A DNA stretch of 64,000 nt from Nocardia colli (GTDB taxonomy: Bacteria; Actinomycetota; Actinomycetes; Mycobacteriales; Mycobacteriaceae), in assembly GCF_008704205.1 (NCBI RefSeq), contig NZ_VXLC01000021.1:186001-250000 (forward strand), written 5' to 3'. This document shows positions 57,119 through 64,000 of the stretch, in pieces (the first letter of the stretch is position 1; every line of letters starts with the position of its first letter). The notes below the pieces were generated by a model that ran no database searches, was not told where the DNA came from, and saw only the letters and a list, made by a program, of their open reading frames with translations. A program made the position numbers and the translations under genes.

Positions 57119-57757
57119 TCACACCGACGGACCCGCGAGCAACAGCCCCAAGGCCAGCAGCGTCATCACCACGGCAATGCCGGAATCCAGTACCCGCCAA
57201 GCGACGGGACGCGCGAACAGCGGACCGAGCAGTCGCGCCCCGTAACCGAGGGCGGTGAACCAGACAACGCTGCCGAGCATCGCGCCCGCACCCAGAAACC
57301 AGCGATCCGGACTCGTGTAGGTATTGGCGAAGGAGCCGAGCAGCACCACCGTGTCCAGATAGACGTGCGGGTTCAACCAGGTCAGGGCGAGCGAGGTGGC
57401 GATCGTGGCACCGAGCGCGACGGTCGCACCCGTCGATCCGGCGGTGAGCGCCGACGCCGCGAACGCCCGCCGGGCCGCGAGCACCGCGTAACCGAGCAGG
57501 AACGCGGCGCCCGCGTACCGCACCACCGTGACCACTTCGGGCGCCGATTGCACGACCACGCCGAATCCGCCGACGCCCGCGCCGATCAGCACGATGTCCG
57601 ACAGCGCGCACACCGCGACCACCGCGAAGACGTGCTGTCCGCGCACCCCCTGGCGCAGCACGAACGCGTTCTGCGCCCCGATGGCCACAATCAGCGAGAG
57701 CCCGAAACCGAGTCCGGACAGGGCCGCCAGGGCGGCCGAGGAGACTTCCATATCCAT
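57119..57757 (-). CDS. lysE: LysE/ArgO family basic amino acid exporter
   Basis: This membrane protein of about 212 aa has six hydrophobic helices. The signature GLSLIVAIGAQNAFVLRQGVRGQHVF and the mid-protein ATSLALTWLNPHVYLDTVVLLGSF with Asn-Pro are both typical of LysE exporters of lysine and arginine. The divergent LysG-type regulator supports the call. Starts at 57775, 57757 or 57751 are all possible; the family N-terminus begins only shortly before the first helix. Confidence 0.9.
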   Translation of the reverse strand: MDMEVSSAALAALSGLGFGLSLIVAIGAQNAFVLRQGVRGQHVFAVVAVCALSDIVLIGAGVGGFGVVVQSAPEVVTVVRYAGAAFLLGYAVLAARRAFAASALTAGSTGATVALGATIATSLALTWLNPHVYLDTVVLLGSFANTYTSPDRWFLGAGAMLGSVVWFTALGYGARLLGPLFARPVAWRVLDSGIAVVMTLLALGLLLAGPSV

Positions 57758-57824
57758 CGACGCTAGGGCCGGCATTATCCCCAGGCAAACTAAAGATTCT
57801 GCACTACCATTACGATTTCTTAAT

Positions 57825-58697
57825 ATGGATCTCCAGCTGGATCAGCTCCGCGCCTTGAATGCCGCGGTCACCGAGGGCACCTTCGATGCCGCGGCCAAGC
57901 GCCTGCGGATCACCCCGTCCGCGGTCAGCCAGCGGATCAAAGCACTGGAGGACGCGGCCGGTCGCGTCCTGGTCCAGCGCACAAAACCGGTGTGCGCCAC
58001 CGAATCCGGGCTCGCCGTGCTGCGGCTGGCCAGACAGATCGAACTGCTCACCGGCGACACCGCGCACGAACTCGGCGACGCCGATCGCCCGGCCCGGCTG
58101 CCCATCGCGGTCAACGCCGATTCACTGGAAACCTGGGTGCTGCCCGCACTCGCCGCGGCGCCGGCCGGCATCAGTTTCGAAATTCACCGCGAGGACGAGG
58201 AACACACCACCCGGCTGCTCCGCGACGGCACGGTCATGGCCGCCATCACCGCTACTTCCACGCCGGTGCAGGGCTGCAAGGTCGAACGGCTCGGCGCGAT
58301 GCGCTATCGGCCGATGGCCGAACCGCGATTCGCGCGCACCTGGTTCGGGGACGGCGCGACCGCCAAGGCATATGCGGCGGCACCGGTGGTGTTATTCGAC
58401 CGCAAAGACGATCTGCAAGACCGCCACCTGCGCCGCCGCAGTCGCCACCCGCTCGATCCGCCGCGGCATTACGTCCCGTCTTCGGGCGGATTCCTGGCCG
58501 CGGTTCGGCTCGGATTGGGCTGGGGAATGTTGCCGGACCTGCAAACTCACAAATTTCGAAGCACCGAGCTGGTCGCCATCGACGGCGAAGCATTCATCGA
58601 TGTCCCGCTGTACTGGCAGCAATGGCGGCTCGACTCACCGGCATTGAGCGCGGTCGCCTCGTCGATAGCCGCGACCGCCGCAGAATCGCTGCGCTGA
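57825..58697 (+). CDS. lysG: LysR-type regulator LysG/ArgP
   Basis: This 290-aa LysR-type regulator starts MDLQLDQLRALNAAVTEGTFDAAAKRLRITPSAVSQRIKALED (winged helix). The effector domain opens with LPIAVNADSLETWVLPAL, characteristic of the ArgP/LysG group that activates the lysine/arginine exporter when these amino acids accumulate. It is divergent from lysE with a short AT-rich gap in which its operator should lie (57770-57824). Confidence 0.9.
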   Translation: MDLQLDQLRALNAAVTEGTFDAAAKRLRITPSAVSQRIKALEDAAGRVLVQRTKPVCATESGLAVLRLARQIELLTGDTAHELGDADRPARLPIAVNADSLETWVLPALAAAPAGISFEIHREDEEHTTRLLRDGTVMAAITATSTPVQGCKVERLGAMRYRPMAEPRFARTWFGDGATAKAYAAAPVVLFDRKDDLQDRHLRRRSRHPLDPPRHYVPSSGGFLAAVRLGLGWGMLPDLQTHKFRSTELVAIDGEAFIDVPLYWQQWRLDSPALSAVASSIAATAAESLR

Positions 58698-58865
58698 GTA
58701 CCCCCTATCGGATGCGCGTGCGGCCTCGCGCATTCGCGCTCGCAAGCGCTCCGAGCACTTGATCGCGCAGTTCTGCGCCACAGTACTTTTCTCCTCGCCG
58801 AGTTCGATGCGATACGGTATTAGTATTCCGAGCAATTACTCGTGACTACGCGAAGGACGCATCCC

Positions 58866-59198
58866 ATGGCCAAGAAAGTCACCGTCACCCTGGTCGACGA
58901 CTACGACGGCAAGTCGAAAGCGAATGAAACAGTTCAATTTTCGATCGATGGCGTGGCCTACGAGATCGATCTGTCCACCAAGAACGCGGGCAAGCTGCGC
59001 GTGACCCTGGAGCCGTGGGCGGAAAAGGCGCGCAAGACCGGACGGCTGAAGCGGAAAGGCACCGGCAAAGCAACCTCCGCGACCGATCGCGAGCAAACTG
59101 CCGCGATCCGCGAATGGGCCAGGAAGCACGGGCACAACGTATCGACCCGTGGCCGCATCCCGGCCGACATTGTTGCGGCATATAACAACGCGAACTAG
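58866..59198 (+). CDS. lsr2: Nucleoid-associated protein Lsr2
   Basis: This 110-aa protein has an N-terminal dimerisation domain (MAKKVTVTLVDDYDGKSKANETVQFSIDGVAYEIDLS) and a C-terminal DNA-binding domain with the AT-hook-like RGR (STRGRIPADIVAAY), preceded by a basic Gly/Thr linker. Lsr2 bridges DNA and silences AT-rich, horizontally acquired genes in actinomycetes. The upstream region (58815-58835) is AT-rich with TATTAGTATT. It is a single-gene unit. Confidence 0.95.
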   Translation: MAKKVTVTLVDDYDGKSKANETVQFSIDGVAYEIDLSTKNAGKLRVTLEPWAEKARKTGRLKRKGTGKATSATDREQTAAIREWARKHGHNVSTRGRIPADIVAAYNNAN

Positions 59199-59382
59199 CA
59201 CAACTACGTCGATTCGTCCCCTCGACCCGACATATTGCCAGTTCATGGCGGTCGCCGCGGACTTCGGGCAGGCGTTGTCCGGCGGCGGGACCGCGAGGGC
59301 GAGCCGAGTTCGTCTGTAGAATTCCGGGTTCGGCGGCCGGAGTTCGACCGGCGCGGACTCGGATAGGACGGGGTGTGTAGCG

Positions 59383-60114
59383 ATGCGCGTGCGAAAGCTG
59401 ACCGCTCGGTCGGCAATTCTGAGTGCGTTGCTCGGCGCGCATCCGGCCGAAGCGCCGGTGAGCTGGATCGTTTCGGTCGCCGAGGAACTCGGACTGCAAC
59501 AATCGGCCGTGCGGGTCGCGCTCACCCGGATGGTCGCCATGGGCGATCTGGAACGCGCGAACGGTGTATATCGGCTCTCCGACCGATTGATCGAGCGGCA
59601 GCGCAGGCAGGACGCCGCGGTGAGTCCCGTGGTGAAAGCCTGGGACGGCGAATGGTTTCTAGCGGTGGTGACCGCCGTCGGCGACGACGCGCCCGCTCGG
59701 ACCGCCTTCCGGGACACGATGCGCTCCCGCAGGCTCGGTGAATTGCGCGAGGGTGTGTGGACCCGGCCCGCGAACATCGAGATAGTTCTCGGGCCGGATG
59801 CCAGCCGGCGAGTTTCCGTGTTCACCGCCGCGCCGCAGGATTCACCGGTGCAACTGGCGGAAACCCTTTTCGCGCCCCAACTTTGGGCGCGCGACGCGGA
59901 GCGGCTGCTACGTGAGTTCGCCAGTTCTTCCTCGATGCGGGAGCGGTTCGAGGTGGCGGCCGCGGCGGTGCGGCATATTCTCGACGACCCGCTGCTCCCC
60001 GATCCGTTGCTCCCCGCCGACTGGCCCGGGTTGCGGCTGCGCGCCGAATACGCGGCGTTCCGAACCGAATTCATGGGATTCGCGGAACAGCTGCTCGTCA
60101 CGTCGGATGTGTAA
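59383..60114 (+). CDS. PaaX-like transcriptional regulator
   Basis: This 243-aa protein matches PaaX-type regulators. The N-terminal winged helix is LTARSAILSALLGAHPAEAPVSWIVSVAEELGLQQSAVRVALTRMVAMGDLER. A central domain begins VKAWDGEWFLAVVT, and a C-terminal helical part contains LPADWPGLRLRAEYAAFRTEF. PaaX represses aromatic (phenylacetyl-CoA) genes; relatives next to acyl-CoA genes respond to other acyl-CoAs. It is convergent with the AidB-type gene and is a candidate regulator of that gene and the divergent crotonase. Confidence 0.88.
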   Translation: MRVRKLTARSAILSALLGAHPAEAPVSWIVSVAEELGLQQSAVRVALTRMVAMGDLERANGVYRLSDRLIERQRRQDAAVSPVVKAWDGEWFLAVVTAVGDDAPARTAFRDTMRSRRLGELREGVWTRPANIEIVLGPDASRRVSVFTAAPQDSPVQLAETLFAPQLWARDAERLLREFASSSSMRERFEVAAAAVRHILDDPLLPDPLLPADWPGLRLRAEYAAFRTEFMGFAEQLLVTSDV

Positions 60115-60143
60115 TCGCTATCGATGAACTGGGCCGGTCGGTT

Positions 60144-61778
60144 TCAGTAACCCGGCTTGGGGGTCGCGCGCTGAATGATCGCGGCGGTATCGATACCTGT
60201 CGGTAGGGTGCCGAAAACATCGCCGTGTTCGCCGCCGAGCCGGCTGACGGTGAACGCGTCCGCGACCGCCGGATGACCGTAACGAACCAGCAGCGACGCC
60301 TGGAGTACCTGCGCCATATCGCCGACGATCCGCCGGGCCCGATGCTGGATGGTGTCGAAGTCGCCGAATTGCTGTTCGAGCCGCGCGATCGCGGCATCGA
60401 GGTGCGAGTCCGCGCCGGCGGCGCGTTTGACTTCGTCGAAAAAGGCGCCGAGGGTTTCCGGCTGTTTGGCCATCGCGCGCAACGTATCCAGCGCGGCGAC
60501 ATTGCCCGATCCCTCCCAGACCGACATCAACGGCGCCTCCCGATACAGCCGCGGCATCCGCGATTCTTCGACATAACCGTTGCCGCCCAAGCATTCCAGC
60601 GCCTCGGCCGCGTGGATCGGGCCGCGTTTGCACACATAGTATTTGCTCACCGCCAACGAGATTCGGCGCAACTGGTCGGCGCCGTCCACGCCGGCCGTCG
60701 CCCGGTCGGTGAGGTCGGCCAGCCACAGCGCCGCCGTGGTCGCCGCCTCCGCCTCGATCGCCAAATCGGCCAGCACATTTCGCATCAACGGCTGATCGGC
60801 CAGCGTCGCGCCGAATGCGCTGCGGTGCGCGGCATGATGGGCGGCAGCGGCGACGCCGGTACGCATCGCGGTCGCGGTGCCGATGGTGCAATCCAGGCGG
60901 GTCAGGTTGACCATTTCGATGATGGTCGGCACGCCGCGGCCTTCGTCGCCGACCAGCCAGCCGACGGTGTTGTCGTATTCGACCTCGCTGCTGGCATTGG
61001 AGTGATTGCCGAGTTTGTCCTTGAGCCGTTGCAGCGCAAAGGTATTGCGGGTGCCGTCGGGCAGCACGCGCGGAACGAAGAAACAGGAAAGCCCGCCGGG
61101 CGCTTGCGCGAGGACCAGGAATACGTCCGACATCGGCGCGGAGGTGAACCACTTGTGCCCGGTGATCCGGTACGTTCCGTCGGACATCCGGGTCGCGGTG
61201 GTCGTATTGGCCCGAACATCGGAGCCGCCTTGCTTTTCCGTCATCGACATCCCGGCGATGAGGCCGCGCTTGGTCAGCGGCGCGCGCAGCACCGGGTCGT
61301 ATTCCTTTGCACAGAGCAAGGATTCGTATTGCGCGGCAAGTTCCGGCGCGACGCGCAGCGCGGGGACGACCGCGTAGGTCATCGAGATCGGGCAGCCGTG
61401 ACCCGCGTCCACCGGACCCCACACGCTCAATTTCGCGGCGCGGGTCAGATGCGGGTTCGGCCGGGTGTCCGCCCAGACCGCGGCGTGCAGGCCGAAGCCG
61501 ACCGCGTGCGTCATCAATCGGTGATAACTCGGGTCGTAGACGACCTCGTCGACCCGGTTGCCATAACGATCGTGCGTCTTCAGCGTCGGTGGATGGGCCT
61601 CGGCGAGATCACCGAGCTCGATGGCTTCGGCGCTGCCCGCCAGCCTGCCGATCTCGTGCAGCTCGTCGAGCGCGTGGTCGGCGCCCGCGCGGTGCAGCGC
61701 CTCGAGCAGCACCGGCTGCTCGGCGGCGTCGTAGTCGACGAGCGGGGGAACTTGGTTCGTTACCGCGTGGGTGGCCAT
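60144..61778 (-). CDS. AidB-type acyl-CoA dehydrogenase
   Basis: This 544-aa protein is longer than ordinary acyl-CoA dehydrogenases and follows the AidB pattern: LKTHDRYGNRVDEVVYDPSYHRLM, SMTYAVVPALR, GMSMTEKQGGSDVRANTTTA, GHKWFTSAPMSDVFLVLAQ, CIGTATAMRTGVAAAAHHA and LECLGGNGYVEESRMPRLYREAP. AidB of E. coli belongs to the alkylation (Ada) response and shows weak isovaleryl-CoA dehydrogenase activity. It shares an 83-base divergent gap with a crotonase gene, which points to acyl-CoA metabolism rather than DNA repair here. Confidence 0.88.
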   Translation of the reverse strand: MATHAVTNQVPPLVDYDAAEQPVLLEALHRAGADHALDELHEIGRLAGSAEAIELGDLAEAHPPTLKTHDRYGNRVDEVVYDPSYHRLMTHAVGFGLHAAVWADTRPNPHLTRAAKLSVWGPVDAGHGCPISMTYAVVPALRVAPELAAQYESLLCAKEYDPVLRAPLTKRGLIAGMSMTEKQGGSDVRANTTTATRMSDGTYRITGHKWFTSAPMSDVFLVLAQAPGGLSCFFVPRVLPDGTRNTFALQRLKDKLGNHSNASSEVEYDNTVGWLVGDEGRGVPTIIEMVNLTRLDCTIGTATAMRTGVAAAAHHAAHRSAFGATLADQPLMRNVLADLAIEAEAATTAALWLADLTDRATAGVDGADQLRRISLAVSKYYVCKRGPIHAAEALECLGGNGYVEESRMPRLYREAPLMSVWEGSGNVAALDTLRAMAKQPETLGAFFDEVKRAAGADSHLDAAIARLEQQFGDFDTIQHRARRIVGDMAQVLQASLLVRYGHPAVADAFTVSRLGGEHGDVFGTLPTGIDTAAIIQRATPKPGY

Positions 61779-61785
61779 AATCCAG

Positions 61786-61823
61786 TATTACAGTGGTTCA
61801 TCAACTGACACAAGTATGTAATA
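61786..61823. promoter_or_regulatory. Inverted repeat between aidB-type and crotonase genes
   Basis: TATTACA (61786-61792) and TGTAATA (61817-61823) are perfect 7-base arms with a 24-base spacer that fill the divergent gap. It is a candidate operator of the PaaX-like regulator or another acyl-CoA sensor. Confidence 0.45.
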
Positions 61824-61861
61824 TCAATGCGAAGCACGCCCCGACATAGTCAGGAACCCTC

Positions 61862-62881
61862 TTGTCAGACTTCGAGAATCATTCCGGCACCCGCCCGGCC
61901 GCGTGGTACGAGGGACTCACCGAAGCCCCGGACTCGCCGTGGGCCGACCGCACGCCGCCCCCGGCGGAGATCAGCTACCGCACGCTGACCTACGAGGTCA
62001 CCGGCCGGATCGCACGGATCACCTTCAACCGGCCCGAGCACGGGAACGCGATCACCGCCGACACTCCGATCGAGCTCGCCCACGCCGTCGAGCGGGCCGA
62101 TCTCGATCCGCGCGTGCACGTGATGGTGGTTTCCGGGCGCGGCAAGGGTTTCTGCGGCGGCTACGACCTGTCGATCTTCGCCGAGAGCTCGTTCGATCCC
62201 GGCGAGGGCGCGAGTTCGCCCACCGGCACCGTGCTGGATCCGGTGGTCCAGGCCCGCAATCACAATCCCTGGGGTACCTGGGATCCGATGGTCGACTACG
62301 CGATGATGAGCCGGTTCAACCGGGGTTTCTCCAGCTTGCTGCACGCCAACAAGCCGACCGTCGCCAAGCTGCACGGCTTCGCCGTCGCGGGCGGCACCGA
62401 TATCGCGCTGTACGCCGACCAGATCATCTGTGCCGACGACACCAAGATCGGCTACCCGCCCACCCGGGTCTGGGGCATTCCGGCGGCGGGCATGTGGGCG
62501 CACCGGCTGGGCGATCAGCGGGCGAAGCGACTGCTGTTCACCGGTGATTGCCTGTCCGGCAAGCAGGCCGAGGAGTGGGGGCTCGCGGTGGAATCCACGC
62601 CCGCCGACGAACTCGACGAACGCACCGAGGCCCTGCTCGAACGTATCGCGCGGATGCCGATCAATCAGCTCGTCATGGCGAAGCTGGCGCTCAACAGCGC
62701 GTTGCTGGCGCAGGGGGTGGCCAACTCGGGCATGATCAGTACCGTTTTCGACGGCATCTCCCGGCACACGCGGGAAGGTTACGCGTTCCAATTGCGTTCG
62801 GCGACCGCCGGTTTCCGCGAGGCGGTGCGGGAGCGCGACGAGCCGTACGGTGACTGGAAGCGGGCGCAGTTCGAGAAGTAG
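61862..62881 (+). CDS. Enoyl-CoA hydratase/isomerase (crotonase) family protein
   Basis: This protein of about 339 aa is a crotonase with an N-terminal extension (GTRPAAWYEGLTEAPDSPW). The oxyanion loops are MVVSGRGKGFCGGYDLSIF and LHGFAVAGGTDIALYADQII, followed by KIGYPPTRVWGIPAAGMWAHRLG. The usual catalytic Glu pair is not obvious; the second loop has Gly-Gly-Thr-Asp. Hydratase activity is therefore uncertain and isomerase or hydrolase roles are open. The start is TTG 61862. It is divergent from the AidB-type dehydrogenase. Confidence 0.88.
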   Translation: MSDFENHSGTRPAAWYEGLTEAPDSPWADRTPPPAEISYRTLTYEVTGRIARITFNRPEHGNAITADTPIELAHAVERADLDPRVHVMVVSGRGKGFCGGYDLSIFAESSFDPGEGASSPTGTVLDPVVQARNHNPWGTWDPMVDYAMMSRFNRGFSSLLHANKPTVAKLHGFAVAGGTDIALYADQIICADDTKIGYPPTRVWGIPAAGMWAHRLGDQRAKRLLFTGDCLSGKQAEEWGLAVESTPADELDERTEALLERIARMPINQLVMAKLALNSALLAQGVANSGMISTVFDGISRHTREGYAFQLRSATAGFREAVRERDEPYGDWKRAQFEK

Positions 62882-62883
62882 GT

Positions 62884-64000
62884 TCAGGCCGCGATCTTCT
62901 CGTGTGCAGCACGGTCGCGAATCACCGTACGGCACAAAGCCGTTCGAACGATGACCGCGAGCGCGCACAAAGTGACGGTGGCAATGCCCATGGGGACCGC
63001 GCTGACCCCACCGAGCCCGACCAGCGGCGCGACCACGGCGCCGAACAGGAACTGTGTGCATCCGAGCACCGCCGAGGCGCTGCCCGCGGTCGCGCCGTGC
63101 GGTTCGAGCGCGAGCGCGGCGGCGTTCGGCATGATGAACCCGATCGAGGACACCATGAGGAACAGCGCAGGCACCAAGAACCACAACCCGAGGCTGCCCA
63201 CCGCGACCACCACGAGCACGGCGAGGCCGCCGAGCGCCGATCCGATCAGACCGATATCCAGCAGCGTGCGCGGACTGCGCCTACTCAACAGCCGCGCGTT
63301 GGCGGCATTGGCGACCAGGATTCCCGCCCCGTTGATCGCGAAGAACACGCTGAACAATTGCGGCGACGCCCGATACACCTCTTGGAATACGAACGACGAC
63401 GCAGAGATATAGGCGACCATCGCGCCGAAAGTCAATCCGACAACAAGCGCATAACCGACAAAAGATCGGTCGCGCACCACCTGCCGCATATCGTGGCCCA
63501 TCATCACGATGCCGCCGCCGCGACGATGATCGACCGGCAAGGTCTCGGGCACCCAGCGATAAGCCAGCACCAGGAACACCACACCCAGCCCGGCGAGCAC
63601 GAGAAACACCCCGCGCCAGTCGACGAATCGCAGCAATTGACCGCCGGCGACCGGAGCGATGATAGGCGCGACGCCATTGACGGCGAGCAGAATCGAGAAG
63701 GCCTTACCGGCCGCGGCACCGTGGTACACGTCGCGCACGACGGCGAACGAGATCACGATCCCCGCCGCCCCCGCGATCCCTTGCAGCAGCCGGAACAGGT
63801 CGAATACCAGCACATTCGGTGCAATCGCACACAACAGCGAGGTGGCGCAGAACAGCATCATGCCCGCGACCAACGGTCCGCGCCGTCCCCGTGCGTCACT
63901 GATCGGACCGACCAGCAACTGTCCGAACGCGAGCCCGATGAGGCAGGCGGTGAGCGAGGATTGCACCCCCGACTGGGAGGTGTGCAATGCCGCGGCGGTT
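62884..64000 (-). CDS. MFS exporter, Bcr/CflA family (5' end outside window)
   Basis: The frame is open to the right edge of the window, so the start lies outside. The visible 370 or so residues show LTACLIGLAFGQLLVGPISDARGRRGPLVAGM (motif A), LLQGIAGAAGIVISFAVVRDVY (the Arg-Asp of motif B), GVAPIIAPVAGGQLLRFVDWRGVF (motif C) and about eleven membrane helices. Bcr/CflA transporters export drugs such as bicyclomycin, chloramphenicol and sulfonamides. It is convergent with the crotonase gene, two bases away. Confidence 0.88.
   Translation of the reverse strand, partial: TAAALHTSQSGVQSSLTACLIGLAFGQLLVGPISDARGRRGPLVAGMMLFCATSLLCAIAPNVLVFDLFRLLQGIAGAAGIVISFAVVRDVYHGAAAGKAFSILLAVNGVAPIIAPVAGGQLLRFVDWRGVFLVLAGLGVVFLVLAYRWVPETLPVDHRRGGGIVMMGHDMRQVVRDRSFVGYALVVGLTFGAMVAYISASSFVFQEVYRASPQLFSVFFAINGAGILVANAANARLLSRRSPRTLLDIGLIGSALGGLAVLVVVAVGSLGLWFLVPALFLMVSSIGFIMPNAAALALEPHGATAGSASAVLGCTQFLFGAVVAPLVGLGGVSAVPMGIATVTLCALAVIVRTALCRTVIRDRAAHEKIAA

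Noticed and set aside
57661..57676. GAACGCGTTC inside lysE as another KstR-type box
   Set aside because: It lies within a coding region and lacks the outer T and A of the consensus.
60144..61778. DNA-alkylation repair gene because of AidB similarity
   Set aside because: No ada, alkA or alkB neighbour; divergence from a crotonase gene points to acyl-CoA metabolism.

Overview
The window is high-GC chromosomal DNA from a mycolic-acid actinomycete, most likely Nocardia or a close Rhodococcus-like relative. This is inferred from gene content: Lsr2, an UsfX-SigF pair, an EphD-type hydrolase-dehydrogenase fusion, a WS/DGAT acyltransferase, an NDMA-dependent alcohol dehydrogenase, a CYP125-like P450 and an F420-type (DUF385) oxidoreductase. 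About 60 genes are packed on both strands with short gaps. There is one tRNA, one intact insertion sequence, and no rRNA, CRISPR array or prophage.

Left part (1-16 kb). A truncated beta-lactamase-fold hydrolase is followed by small enzymes (GNAT, DUF1801, peroxiredoxin-like), the NDMA alcohol dehydrogenase, a DinB-like protein, a phosphotransferase and a fused pabA-pabB aminodeoxychorismate synthase. Next come a multidomain TerD-DUF2510-PH-HNH protein, a CYP125-like P450/TetR operon, a decayed epoxide hydrolase, a truncated hemoglobin and a Tat-exported DUF1254/DUF1214 lipoprotein. Two paralogous small membrane proteins then sit back to back.

Middle (16-33 kb). A carotenoid-cleaving oxygenase, a membrane protein and a PadR regulator are followed by a second TerD protein (TerD-vWA), a drug exporter with its MarR regulator, and a CsbD stress gene. 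From 23.8 to 32.2 kb lies a dense signalling island: CheB-like and CheR-PAS proteins, three ANTAR proteins (two GAF, one PAS), a phosphoribosyltransferase, an RsbR-like STAS protein, and UsfX-SigF behind a SigF-type promoter. No flagellar or chemoreceptor genes are present, so the Che-like pair probably serves stress or light/redox signalling that converges on SigF.

Right part (33-64 kb). A MerR/quinone-reductase pair and a truncated YdeI protein precede two tandem ~0.9 kaa STAND NTPases (helical N-terminus, NB-ARC, TPR) beside a tRNA-Met gene. After these come a low-complexity Ser/Cys/Gly membrane protein paired with a DEAWH-motif protein, and an IS481-family element inserted exactly in a CTAG shared as stop codon by two convergent genes. 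Lipid and steroid genes follow (EphD operon, WS/DGAT, hydrolase, MaoC, hydroxysteroid-type SDR), then YdcF, a lipase, an FAD monooxygenase, a second CsbD gene, LysE/LysG, Lsr2, a PaaX-like regulator, an AidB-type dehydrogenase, a crotonase and a Bcr/CflA exporter cut by the window end.

Across the window, five sites match TnnAACnnGTTnnA and a sixth misses it by one base. This is the consensus described for the cholesterol-catabolism repressor KstR. The sites sit in front of the alcohol dehydrogenase, the P450, the WS/DGAT, an alpha/beta hydrolase and the SDR, so these scattered genes look like one steroid/lipid regulon. All functional calls rest on motif reading and family memory; no database search was possible.
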